A stretch of DNA of 64,000 nucleotides from JAPOQD01 sp964620555 (GTDB lineage: Bacteria > Pseudomonadota > Gammaproteobacteria > Pseudomonadales > Halieaceae). The stretch's first letter is position 1; the number at the start of each line of letters is the position of its first letter. This document shows positions 42,627 through 51,081 of this stretch, piece after piece. The notes beneath the pieces were generated by a model. It had not been told where the DNA came from and ran no database searches. It saw only the letters and a list, made by a program, of their open reading frames with translations. The stretch covers positions 20,452-84,451 of the forward strand of contig CAZUGZ010000003.1 in the NCBI GenBank assembly GCA_964620555.1. Reading direction: 5' to 3'. The position numbers and the translations under genes were made by a program.

Positions 42627-43802
42627 TCAGCCATTCCTGAGAATCCGTTTGGCTATCGCCCAGCGATGCACTTCCGAGGGACCGTCGTAGATGCGAAAAG
42701 CGCGGGCTTCACGAAAGACCCACTCTACCACCGTGTCCTGTGTTACACCCATGCCGCCGAGCACTTGTACGCAGCGGTCGGCGACGCGGAATACGGCTTC
42801 GGAGACGGCCGTCTTGGTCATGCTCGATTCGTGACGGCCCTTGCTACCGCCGTCCAGTGCCGCCGCTGTCCACCAGATCATCAACCGGCTTTGCTGCAGG
42901 TCGATTTCGTTATCGGCCAGCATGAAGCCGATACCCTCGTGCTCACCAATCGGCTTGCCGAATGCCTGGCGGTCGCGCGCATAGTCCAGGGCGATATCGT
43001 GGCAGCGGCGAGCCGCACCCAGCCAGCGCATGCAGTGGGTGAGTCGTGCCGGCGCCAGACGCACCTGCACGTAGCGGAAGCCTTCGCCGACTTCACCGAG
43101 CACGTTTTCGGCAGGAACCCTCAGGTTTTCGAAGCTTAGCTCGCAATGCCCACCTGTGAAGCTACTGTCAATGGTGTCCAGTTCGCGACTGATGCCGATG
43201 CCGGGTTGGTCCATGTCTGAAATCAGCATGGTAGGCCCACCCGGTTTATCGCCCTCGGCTTCCACGTCACAAAAAATAATGGTGAATGCGGATCCCTTGG
43301 CGCCGGTAATCAGCCACTTGACGCCATTTACGATGAAATCATCGCCGTCGTAGCGGGCCTTGGTCCGCAAGCTGGAGGGGTCGGCTCCGGCGCCACCTGG
43401 CTCGGTCATGCAAAAGTTGGAGCGTATTTCCCCCGCGGCGAAGGGCCTCAGCCAGCGCTCTTTCTGCGCCTCTGTCGCCACCTTGTGCAGGAGGTTCATA
43501 TTGCCTTCGTCCGGTGCGGCGCAGTGCATGGCGACCGGACCCAGTGGTGAGTAACCGGCTGCCTCGAACACGATGGCGCAGGACATGTGATCAAGACCCA
43601 TGCCCCCCCAGTGTGTGGGGACGTGGGGTGCAAACAGTCCGGCTTCCCTGGCCAAGGCATTCAACTCCACGCGAAGTTCATCAGTCGGGCCGTGGGTGGT
43701 GAGGCGAGGGTCTCTCTCGAAGGGAATAATTTCTTCGACTACGAATTCCCCGACACGTTGCTGCAGTGCCAACTGTTCTTCAGACATCTGGAAATCAATC
43801 AT
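42627..43802 (-). CDS. Acyl-CoA dehydrogenase (ACAD10/11-like, Asp in C-terminal loop)
   Basis: 391 residues. Signatures CMTEPGGAGADPSSLRTKAR and VNGVKWLITGAKG belong to the ACAD10/ACAD11 branch. The C-terminal loop FRIYDGPSEVHRWAIAKRIL has Asp in place of the MCAD Glu, as usual in this branch, which pairs with APH-like kinases such as that at 11657. ACAD11-type enzymes handle 4-hydroxyacyl or branched substrates. The region upstream is a decayed SDR gene and, further on, the acyl-CoA ligase. Confidence 0.92.
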   Translation of the reverse strand: MIDFQMSEEQLALQQRVGEFVVEEIIPFERDPRLTTHGPTDELRVELNALAREAGLFAPHVPTHWGGMGLDHMSCAIVFEAAGYSPLGPVAMHCAAPDEGNMNLLHKVATEAQKERWLRPFAAGEIRSNFCMTEPGGAGADPSSLRTKARYDGDDFIVNGVKWLITGAKGSAFTIIFCDVEAEGDKPGGPTMLISDMDQPGIGISRELDTIDSSFTGGHCELSFENLRVPAENVLGEVGEGFRYVQVRLAPARLTHCMRWLGAARRCHDIALDYARDRQAFGKPIGEHEGIGFMLADNEIDLQQSRLMIWWTAAALDGGSKGRHESSMTKTAVSEAVFRVADRCVQVLGGMGVTQDTVVEWVFREARAFRIYDGPSEVHRWAIAKRILRNG

Positions 43803-43959
43803 AATACTCTCTCGTTGGATTATCGGTGCTACACCTTTGACAGAACGGCGCGGGCAACTTCAAGCGTGATACCAATGCCGGGTTTGAGGGCTCCCAGGCG
43901 ACTGACCTGGGTCTGGCCTGACGGGTGCGACGTCTGCTGCCAGATTCATGGCCATTAAT

Positions 43960-44089
43960 CTACTTCAGTTCTATCACATGAACGTGTGCTCCAGCCTCAC
44001 GGAATTTACGGGCAATGCCAAGGCCGATACCGCGGGAACCTCCAGCGATCAGGGCGGTGCGCCCCGCAGAGGTCGATACTTACTGTCAT
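43960..44089 (-). pseudogene. SDR pseudogene with frameshift in a G-run
   Basis: ATG 44089, preceded by GGGAGA, gives MTVSIDLCG, then an extra G in the GGGG run throws the frame; in the next frame the sequence continues RTALIAGGSRGIGLGIARKF and REAGAHVHVIELK before TAG at 43962-43960. That is the N-terminal cofactor half of a short-chain dehydrogenase (GGSRGIG). The rest is missing. Between 43803 and 43959 only a short open stretch ending ITLEVARAVLSKV (stop near 43834) is seen, perhaps another remnant. Confidence 0.65.
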
Positions 44090-44128
44090 GAGATTCTCCC
44101 TTATCTGCAATCGCAGTTGGCCCGGATT

Positions 44129-45679
44129 TCAGATAATGCTGGAATCGTGCCCTTCCCAATAGGGTGCCCGAACGATTCGTTTCAACAGTTTTCCCGCATC
44201 ACTGCGCGGCAGTTGCTCCACAAAATCCACTGAGCGCGGGCACTTGACAGGACTCAGGCGGCCTCTGCACCAGGCGATGATGTCCTCCGCGAGAGCCTCC
44301 CGGTCTTCATCCGCGGGGCCGGGAACCACGACCGCCTTGACCTCTTCTCCAAATTCCTCATTGGGCACTCCGATGACGGCGACATCTTCGACCGCGGGGT
44401 GCTCGATCAGGATGTTTTCCACCTCCTGCGGGTAGATATTGACCCCGCCGGAGATGATCGTGTGGGATTTCCTGTCGGTGAGGAACAGGTATCCGTCTTC
44501 GTCCAGGTACCCGATATCACCCATGGTCACCAATCCATCGTCGGTGCAAACCTCCCGGGTCCGGGCTTCGTCACCGTGGTACTCGAACTCCCGGCCATTG
44601 CCCATGTAGATGAGCCCTGGCTCATTGGGGGGCCGTTCCCTGCCCTGGTCATCGACGATACGCACGACACAGCCCCTGGCGGCCCTGCCAACCGAACCTT
44701 TCTTTTGAACCCACTCCCCGGGGCTGATAAAGAAATGGCCAACGCCCTCCGTTCCACCGTACAACTCGTACACTACCGGCCCCCACCAGTCCATCATGGC
44801 CTCCTTGACCGCTATTGGGCAGGGCGCGGCACCGTGTATGGCACAGCGCATGGAGGAAATATCCACAGCGTCACGCACCGCTGCAGGCAGCTTCAGCATT
44901 TGCGTGAACATTGTGGGAACGAAGAATCCGTGGGTTGCCGAAAACTGTTGCATTGCGTGCAGCACCGTTTCGGCATCAAAGCGCTCGAACCCAATCGCCG
45001 TTCCGCCCAGGCGCTGCACGGCCATCATGGTGCGCAGGGGTGCCGCGTGGTAGAACGGTCCCGGGTTCAGGAATACCGTATTGCCATCGAGCCCAAAAAA
45101 ATTCGCGAGCAACCGGTGGCGCAGGGGTGGTTCGGTGGGCGGCACATCCTGCAACGGCGTACGAATGCCTTTTGGCCTGCCCGTGGTGCCTGAAGAATAG
45201 AGCATCGAGGCACCCCGCACCCGGTCGGTCAGGGGTCTGGGCTCCCGGGCATCGCGCAGCGGCTCGTAGCGCTGAAAGCCGGGGGCGTCACCACCCACCA
45301 CAAGCCTGAGGATATCCGTTGGGAGAGAGGCGCTTGCCCGCCGCGCGAGGTCTGTCATTTCAGCGGAGGCGATCAACACCCGCGCCCCCGAATTTTCCAC
45401 GATGTAGGCGGCCTCCGGTGCATTGAGCCGGGTAGAAATACAGGCATAGTGCAGTCCGCTGTCCTTCGCTGCCCAGCACAATTCCACAAACGCCAGGTTA
45501 TTTTCCGACAGGAGGGCGATGGTGTCCCCCTGCCCGCAGCCGAGGTCACTCAACATTCGGGCGCAACGTGCCGCACCGTCGGCCAGTTTGCCATAGCTGA
45601 GAGTCTCGCCGGTCTCTGCCATGACCAACGCCGGACGGTCCGGGTCGACGTCGGCGTGATATCCTGGATGTTCAATCAT
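44129..45679 (-). CDS. AMP-forming acyl-CoA synthetase (fatty-acid/aryl-CoA ligase)
   Basis: 516 residues from ATG 45679 (MIEHPGYHADVDPDRPALVM). ATP-loop MLYSSGTTGRPKG, YELYGGTEGVG, the hinge TDRKSHTIISGGVNIYPQEVE and the C-terminal lysine in DAGKLLKRIV are all present. It activates a carboxylic acid with ATP to acyl-CoA, probably the entry step of the pathway. Located divergently from a P450 (167 bases between starts). Confidence 0.93.
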   Translation of the reverse strand: MIEHPGYHADVDPDRPALVMAETGETLSYGKLADGAARCARMLSDLGCGQGDTIALLSENNLAFVELCWAAKDSGLHYACISTRLNAPEAAYIVENSGARVLIASAEMTDLARRASASLPTDILRLVVGGDAPGFQRYEPLRDAREPRPLTDRVRGASMLYSSGTTGRPKGIRTPLQDVPPTEPPLRHRLLANFFGLDGNTVFLNPGPFYHAAPLRTMMAVQRLGGTAIGFERFDAETVLHAMQQFSATHGFFVPTMFTQMLKLPAAVRDAVDISSMRCAIHGAAPCPIAVKEAMMDWWGPVVYELYGGTEGVGHFFISPGEWVQKKGSVGRAARGCVVRIVDDQGRERPPNEPGLIYMGNGREFEYHGDEARTREVCTDDGLVTMGDIGYLDEDGYLFLTDRKSHTIISGGVNIYPQEVENILIEHPAVEDVAVIGVPNEEFGEEVKAVVVPGPADEDREALAEDIIAWCRGRLSPVKCPRSVDFVEQLPRSDAGKLLKRIVRAPYWEGHDSSII

Positions 45680-45766
45680 TTCGACACACCACCTGTGCGA
45701 CGCCGTCAAATCGCACTTCCCTGGCCCGCACATGCCCGCAACGCCGGGCGGGGCCGGGCCGACAAT

Positions 45767-45797
45767 TTGACCAGTAATCCACGATCATTGTTACAAT
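45767..45797 (+). promoter_or_regulatory. Putative promoter of the P450-LLM operon with half operator site
   Basis: Plus strand TTGACC (45767-45772) and TACAAT (45792-45797) are 19 bases apart. The -10 overlaps GTTACAA, a right half-site like those at 47207 and 49204, but the left half-site is absent. Confidence 0.4.
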
Positions 45798-45845
45798 CGT
45801 TTTTTGCATTATGCAACGGGTTTCAGATTGCAGGAGAGAGCAGCT

Positions 45846-47123
45846 ATGGGCGCCCAGTCGCAACCGGAAAATATCGACCTGAATTTTGCTGACTTTCAAA
45901 GACTCGGGAATGGCATTTTACCCAGGCTCGATGCCATGCGCGAACGCGACAAAATTTTCTGGAGTGAGGTCAATCAAGCCTGGATCGTATCCGGTCACGC
46001 CGAAATAGGGGAAGCCGCTGCCGGGCATCTACCACTATCCTGTGACCGGCTCGTGCAGGTGACGGTCGGCAAAGTCCCGGAACAGGACCGCGCACGCCTG
46101 TATCCGACGATCATGCACTACATGCCCAATTGGATAATCAGTTTTGATCCACCCAGACACACCCGCCTCCGAAAACTGATCGTCAAATCCCTGAACAGAA
46201 AAGTCCTCAATGCGCTGCGCCCATTTATCGAGGCGCGCGTCCAGCAGGTGATGGAACGACTGGAGCGGGAACCCGAGATCGAATTCAACGAGCAAATTGC
46301 CCGCAACCTTACCGGTGGCGTCATTCTGGAACTCCTGGGCCTTCCCCAGGAAAACCAGGACAAATTGCGCGAGTGGGGCAACGCCCTCCTGGAAGCTGCA
46401 GGCAACCCGAACGCAACCCATGAACAGCTATTGGCAATGGATGCGGCAATGGCTGAAATGAACGTGATGTTGGGTGCGGAAATCGAAAAGCGCCGCGTAA
46501 ACCCCCGGGTCGATTTGTTGAGTGCACTCGTTGAAGCCAGGGATGAAGGTGACCAGTTGACCACGGACGAAATGCTTGGTGCATTGCATGTTCTCGTTAT
46601 TGCCGGTCATGACAGCACCATGAACACGACGTCTCTGGGGTTGGAAACGTTATCGAGAAACCCTGAATTCTGGGATTACATGTATCGACACCCGGAACAA
46701 ACAAACACCTGTGTATTGGAACTGATGCGTCGAATTGCCATGATGACCTCGCAATCCCGTTTTGTTTCGGAAGACTTCGAGTGGCACGGCAAGCGACTCA
46801 GGAAAGGGCAGGTTCTGTTCATGATGTTGTGCACGGGCAATCGAGATCCGGAAATATTTCCCGACCCGGAAAAACTGGACCCCGGGCGCGATGCCATTGA
46901 CCAGTCACTGGTCTTCAACCCTGGATTGCACCACTGTCTGGGCCATGGGTTGGCGAAATTACAGTTGGGTATTTTCTTTGCGGAACTGGTCAGGCGCTTC
47001 GAGGGCGCCGAACTGCTGGATGACGCCCTGGCATTTTTGCCCGGCATCGCCTTTCGCGGCCTGTACCACCTCAATGTGAGAATGAAACCGAGAAATCCGG
47101 GACCGGCATCAGGGGCAGACTAG
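45846..47123 (+). CDS. Cytochrome P450 (bacterial class I), second copy
   Basis: 425 residues from ATG 45846 with GGAGAGAG upstream. I-helix VIAGHDSTMNT, ExxR ELMRRI and heme loop FNPGLHHCLGHGLAK (cysteine ligand) are complete. The organisation parallels the P450 at 41177, with the same DFEWHGK(Q/R)L(K/R)KG turn after the K-helix. Substrates are likely hydrophobic pathway compounds. It is followed after 122 bases by the luciferase-like gene on the same strand. Confidence 0.93.
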   Translation: MGAQSQPENIDLNFADFQRLGNGILPRLDAMRERDKIFWSEVNQAWIVSGHAEIGEAAAGHLPLSCDRLVQVTVGKVPEQDRARLYPTIMHYMPNWIISFDPPRHTRLRKLIVKSLNRKVLNALRPFIEARVQQVMERLEREPEIEFNEQIARNLTGGVILELLGLPQENQDKLREWGNALLEAAGNPNATHEQLLAMDAAMAEMNVMLGAEIEKRRVNPRVDLLSALVEARDEGDQLTTDEMLGALHVLVIAGHDSTMNTTSLGLETLSRNPEFWDYMYRHPEQTNTCVLELMRRIAMMTSQSRFVSEDFEWHGKRLRKGQVLFMMLCTGNRDPEIFPDPEKLDPGRDAIDQSLVFNPGLHHCLGHGLAKLQLGIFFAELVRRFEGAELLDDALAFLPGIAFRGLYHLNVRMKPRNPGPASGAD

Positions 47124-47195
47124 GAGTCTGCGCACCCTGCCACAGCGGCGTCTCGACGTCCTCGCTACAACCTTTGGTGAGATATGCGGGCTGGA

Positions 47196-47213
47196 CTGTA
47201 ACAAGTGCTACAA
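47196..47213. promoter_or_regulatory. Divergent operator-like repeat CTGTAAC-AAGT-GCTACAA
   Basis: Arms match at five of seven positions. A -35 TTGGTG (47174-47179) and -10-like TGTAAC (47197-47202) are 17 bases apart, with the repeat covering the -10. It lies 33 bases before the luciferase-like start. It belongs to a TGTAAC sub-type of the family. Confidence 0.4.
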
Positions 47214-47245
47214 TGGTCGCAACCCGGCGACCTGGAACACTGCTC

Positions 47246-48247
47246 ATGAAACTGGCCACCATGCTCAATTCCCCCGAAGCCTGTGCGTCCGAAGCAGCGC
47301 GACTGGAGTCTCTCGGCTACGATGCCCTCTTCGCCAATGAATCAAAGCACGATCCCTTTATCAAATCGGCATTGCTGGCCGATCGCACCAGCTCGGTGGA
47401 GATCATCACCTACATCACGGTCGCCTTTGCCCGCTCCCCCATGTTGGCCGCCTGTTCCGCCAATGACGTCAATGCCCTGTCCGGCGGGCGCTTTACCTTT
47501 GGCATCGCCTCACAGATCAAGCCCCATATTACCCGGCGCTATTCCATGCCCTGGTCTCACCCGGCGCCTCGCATGCGCGAGTATATTGAAGCGCTACACG
47601 CGATCTGGGATACCTGGTACGAAGGCAAGCCACTTCGGTTTGAAGGTGAGTTCTATCGCTTCAACCTGATGACCCCGATGTTTACACCATTGAATACCGA
47701 ATACGGACGGCCAGGAGTGATGCTGGGTGCGGTAGGTCCGGAAATGACCAAAGTGGCGGCAGAAGTTGCCGACGGGTTGTTTTGCCACAGTTTCACCACG
47801 GAAAAATACCTGCGCGAGGTCACCGTCCCCACCATTGAGAGAACGCTGGAAAAACACGGACGCAGCCGGGACCAGTTCCGGTTTGTCGGTATGCCCTTTA
47901 TCGCCTTTGGGGACAACCAGGAAGACCTGGATAATGCCATCAAAGCCACGAGAAAATCCGTCGCGTTTTATCTCTCCACACCTGCTTACGTCCCGGTTTT
48001 GAAAATCCATGGCTGGGAGGATATTCACCCCGAAGCCCGCAGGCTTTCCAAACTTGGCCGATGGGATGAAATGGGTGAACTGGTTACAGATGAAGTGCTC
48101 GGCGCCTTTGCCGTCGTTGGTACTTCAGAGCAATGCGGGCGCGAGTTGAAACGCCGGTTTAACGGCGTATTTGACATGATCAGCGGCTACACATCGGGCG
48201 AAACCGGCATGCCGGCTGAAATACTGAAGGCCATACAGCAGGTCTGA
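47246..48247 (+). CDS. Luciferase-like (LLM) flavin-dependent monooxygenase/oxidoreductase
   Basis: 333 residues from ATG 47246 (MKLATMLNSPEACASEAARL). TIM-barrel features: LGYDALFANESKHDPF, NALSGGRFTFGIASQ, AAEVADGLFCHSFTTEKYL. It belongs to the LLM class of flavin-dependent or F420-dependent oxidoreductases; cofactor choice cannot be settled here, and no F420 biosynthesis gene is visible. Likely oxidises a ketone or alcohol in the pathway. Confidence 0.88.
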   Translation: MKLATMLNSPEACASEAARLESLGYDALFANESKHDPFIKSALLADRTSSVEIITYITVAFARSPMLAACSANDVNALSGGRFTFGIASQIKPHITRRYSMPWSHPAPRMREYIEALHAIWDTWYEGKPLRFEGEFYRFNLMTPMFTPLNTEYGRPGVMLGAVGPEMTKVAAEVADGLFCHSFTTEKYLREVTVPTIERTLEKHGRSRDQFRFVGMPFIAFGDNQEDLDNAIKATRKSVAFYLSTPAYVPVLKIHGWEDIHPEARRLSKLGRWDEMGELVTDEVLGAFAVVGTSEQCGRELKRRFNGVFDMISGYTSGETGMPAEILKAIQQV

Positions 48248-48279
48248 GCACAGACCGGCAAACGGCACGTTTCAGGGAG

Positions 48280-49155
48280 TCATTCGGGAAGTGGCATGCG
48301 GGCGCGGATTCGCCCGACCGCCTCGACGTAGTTTTCGGGGCAATCCTCCTGGGTAAAGTGATTGGCCGACGGAATTTCCTGCACACCGGCATCGGGAAAG
48401 TGATGCAGCCACCTCTCCCGGTCGGCCGGCCTGGTCGCCAGATCCTTCATGCCGAAAACGAATTCGACCGGCACCCTGCGCAAAGCAGGCAACCGGCTCT
48501 CGAGCTGGGCAAGCCAGGCAGAAGCGCCCCTGATCTGTTCCGGGAATACGGCCGTACCCCGGCGGGAATCGGGTGTGGGAAATGGGTCGGAATAGGCCTT
48601 GAGAATGCCCTTCGGTGTTCCGGAACCCAATAGCATCGGGACCAGGCGCGCGGCAAAGAAATTGTGCCGCAGAATGAGGTATTGGCCGAGGCGGCTACCC
48701 ATGGCCGCGGAAAACACTTTGGATATCGTCGTGGGTGGCCAGGCGAAGGTGCTGCTCAGGACAAGACCGGCGATTTTGTCCGGGTGCCTGGTGGCAATGT
48801 CCAGCCCAATGGGGCCACCCCAGTCCTGCATCACGAGGATAAAATCCTCGAGCTGCAGGTGATCCAGCAACAACTCCTCGACCCGCAGCGCGTGCTCCCG
48901 GGGAGTATAGCCGTACGGGTCGGGGTGCTCGGAGAATCCGAACCCCGGCAGGTCGAAGGCAATACAACGGTAGTCACTGCGCAGTTCCCCGATCACCTTA
49001 CGATACAGAAACGACCACGTGGGGTTGCCGTGGCACATTACGACGGGCGTGCCCTCCCCTTCATCGACATAATGCATGGCGCTTCCCCGGCACTGAAACC
49101 AGTGGCTTGCGAAGGGATATTCTGCGGGATCGACTGTAAAGTGGCGATCATTCAC
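48280..49155 (-). CDS. Alpha/beta hydrolase, haloalkane-dehalogenase-like
   Basis: 291 residues from GTG 49155 with AGGAG upstream. Motif HGNPTWSF supplies the halide-stabilising Asn, MQDWGGPIGLD the nucleophilic Asp with Trp, GMKDLATRPAD a further Asp and NHFTQED the base His. This is the haloalkane-dehalogenase or epoxide-hydrolase-related group in which Asp attacks carbon, so it may hydrolyse carbon-halogen bonds or strained rings. It is convergent with the LLM gene (32 bases apart) and divergent from the oxidase subunit. Confidence 0.87.
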   Translation of the reverse strand: MNDRHFTVDPAEYPFASHWFQCRGSAMHYVDEGEGTPVVMCHGNPTWSFLYRKVIGELRSDYRCIAFDLPGFGFSEHPDPYGYTPREHALRVEELLLDHLQLEDFILVMQDWGGPIGLDIATRHPDKIAGLVLSSTFAWPPTTISKVFSAAMGSRLGQYLILRHNFFAARLVPMLLGSGTPKGILKAYSDPFPTPDSRRGTAVFPEQIRGASAWLAQLESRLPALRRVPVEFVFGMKDLATRPADRERWLHHFPDAGVQEIPSANHFTQEDCPENYVEAVGRIRARMPLPE

Positions 49156-49192
49156 AAGGATGCTCCTGCGTATCTGGCTGGTTCCGTTGCAA

Positions 49193-49210
49193 TTGTAACC
49201 ACCGTTAGAT
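49193..49210. promoter_or_regulatory. Operator-like repeat TTGTAAC-CACC-GTTAGAT in a divergent promoter
   Basis: The plus-strand -35 TTGCAA (49187-49192) and -10 TACAAT (49210-49215) are 17 bases apart with the repeat in the spacer. It lies 38 bases upstream of the hydrolase (minus) and 45 bases before the oxidase gene (plus). Confidence 0.5.
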
Positions 49211-49259
49211 ACAATGCAATCATAAACCGATTACCTGTCCCCCCCAGCGAAGCCAATCC

Positions 49260-49868
49260 ATGAATTCAACCGCAACTGCCACGGAACATTTTCAGCCGGT
49301 TCCGAACGCCCGTCGAATACCGGGGGAAACCGGAATCTGGGTATTTGTGTTCGGCGACCTGTTGGTATTTTCGCTGTTTTTTTTGACGTTCCTGTACTAT
49401 CGGGGATTTGAGGTGGAATTGTTCCGCACCTCCCAACAGCAATTGAACCAGTATTTTGGCGTTCTCAATACGGTCGTCATGTTGAGCAGTTCCTGGCTGG
49501 TCGCAACCGCGGTGCACGCCGCTCGCCTGGGGCGCGAGAAGACACCGTCAACCCTGTTCTTTCTTGCACTGTTGTGTGGCGCAGGCTTCATCGTCATCAA
49601 ATTTTTCGAATACGGAGAAAAAATCCAGGCCGGGATCACCGTCGCCACCAACGATTTTTTCATGTTCTACTTTTTGTTTACTGGTATTCATGCCCTTCAC
49701 GTCCTGGTAGGTATGGGCATCCTGACCTTCCTGACTTTATTCAGCCGGTCTCGGCGCCAACCATTGTCCATTTCGGAGATAGAGACTCTGGAAAGCGGTG
49801 GCATTTTCTGGCACCTGGTGGACCTGCTGTGGATCATTCTTTTTGCGCTACTGTACCTGGTGAACTGA
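49260..49868 (+). CDS. Cytochrome c oxidase subunit III family protein (NorE-like)
   Basis: 202 residues with five or so transmembrane helices: IWVFVFGDLLVFSLFFLTFLY, VLNTVVMLSSSWLVATAVHA, LFFLALLCGAGFIVIKFFEYG in part, FYFLFTGIHALHVLVGMGIL, GIFWHLVDLLWIILFALLYL. GETGIWVFVFGD is the family start. It lacks any partner catalytic subunit nearby. NorE proteins are accessory to nitric oxide reductase or orphan heme-copper oxidases. Confidence 0.9.
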   Translation: MNSTATATEHFQPVPNARRIPGETGIWVFVFGDLLVFSLFFLTFLYYRGFEVELFRTSQQQLNQYFGVLNTVVMLSSSWLVATAVHAARLGREKTPSTLFFLALLCGAGFIVIKFFEYGEKIQAGITVATNDFFMFYFLFTGIHALHVLVGMGILTFLTLFSRSRRQPLSISEIETLESGGIFWHLVDLLWIILFALLYLVN

Positions 49869-49872
49869 TTTC

Positions 49873-50145
49873 ATGGAAAATCTGATTGCAACGCGAGTAA
49901 CCCTGGTTTGGCTGCTGCTCGTTGGCGCCACACTGGCATCCTGGGCCCTCGACCAGAACGCCGGGCCCGAAAACCGCCAACTGATGGGAATAGCCATCCT
50001 GATCATAGCCATCATCAAGGTGCGCTTTGTGATGCGTGAATTCAAGGAAGTCCGGGGTGCCCCGCTACCGCTCAAACTGCTGTCGGACGGCTGGTGCCTG
50101 CTCATCAGCATTTTGCTCATCACAATGTTCCTGTGGGTGTCCTGA
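49873..50145 (+). CDS. Small membrane protein, cytochrome c oxidase subunit IV-like (NorF-like)
   Basis: 90 residues with three hydrophobic segments (VTLVWLLLVGATLASWAL, GIAILIIAIIKVRFVMREF, GWCLLISILLITMFLWV). It follows the subunit III gene by four bases, the usual pairing of NorE with a COX4-type small subunit. No motif other than the membrane topology and the pairing supports it. Confidence 0.85.
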   Translation: MENLIATRVTLVWLLLVGATLASWALDQNAGPENRQLMGIAILIIAIIKVRFVMREFKEVRGAPLPLKLLSDGWCLLISILLITMFLWVS

Positions 50146-50275
50146 CCCATAGACCAGAGCTACCTTGTCATTTAGCCTACCGGCATGGGGCATTCCCTGT
50201 GGCGGCGCGGATATCCGGCAGCGTTCGCAGGAACCGCTCACCGGGGGGCGGTTCCATGACTTCAACAGGTGACCA

Positions 50276-51076
50276 ATGGCAGATTCAGCGGAACTGAAAG
50301 TCGAAACCAGCGCAAATGGCGTTCAAACCATCACCATGAATCGCCCGCAGGTACACAACGCCTTCGACGACCATCAGGTACTACGGATGATCGAAGCCAT
50401 GGAGACCGCAGGGGCAGACAATTCGGTACGAGTGGTGGTGCTGGGCAGTGCAGGCAAGAGTTTCTCCGCCGGCGGCGACATTGGCTACATGCGCCGCATG
50501 GGCGAGAACAGCTATGCGGAGAACCTGGCGGATGGCGGCCAGATGGCACGCCTGATGAAGACCCTCAACTCCCTGCCCAAACCCACCATTGCCCGGGTGC
50601 AGGGTGCCGCCATGGGCGGTGCCGTGGGGCTGGTGTGCTGCTGCGATTACGCCATCGGTTCACCCCGGGCCCGCTTCGCCACCAGCGAAGTCAAGCTGGG
50701 CGTTCTCCCGGCGACTATCGCCCCCTACGTGGCCGCCACCATCGGGCAAAAGGCCTGCCGGCGCATGTTCATGAGCGGGCTGGCGGTCCATGCGGAGCAG
50801 GCACTGGCCCTGGGTTTTCTGAGTGGTGTCGTTGCCGAGGAAGAACTGGACGCCGCCATCGACGAGTTGGCCGCAACCCTGATCCGCAATGGTCCCAACG
50901 CCGTACAGCGGGCCAAGCAACTGGCCTTCGATGTGTCAAACCGCCCCATCGGCGATGACATGATCGCCGACACCGTCAAGTTGATTGCCGATTTGCGCGA
51001 TTCCGACGAGGGCCGCGAAGGGCTCACTGCCTTCCTGGAAAAACGCGCCCCAAACTGGGATCAATCCGGGGAGTAA
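50276..51076 (+). CDS. Crotonase, methylglutaconyl-CoA hydratase-like
   Basis: 266 residues with VLGSAGKSFSAGGDIGYMRR and AMGGAVGLVCCCDYAIGSPR. The stretch FATSEVKLGVLPATIAPYV is the hallmark of the AUH/LiuC branch, with Glu in SEVKLG. It hydrates 3-methylglutaconyl-CoA or a similar branched enoyl-CoA (leucine or isoprenoid degradation), in line with the AtuA pair upstream. It converges with the Pta gene leaving five bases. Confidence 0.9.
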   Translation: MADSAELKVETSANGVQTITMNRPQVHNAFDDHQVLRMIEAMETAGADNSVRVVVLGSAGKSFSAGGDIGYMRRMGENSYAENLADGGQMARLMKTLNSLPKPTIARVQGAAMGGAVGLVCCCDYAIGSPRARFATSEVKLGVLPATIAPYVAATIGQKACRRMFMSGLAVHAEQALALGFLSGVVAEEELDAAIDELAATLIRNGPNAVQRAKQLAFDVSNRPIGDDMIADTVKLIADLRDSDEGREGLTAFLEKRAPNWDQSGE

Positions 51077-51081
51077 GCCCG

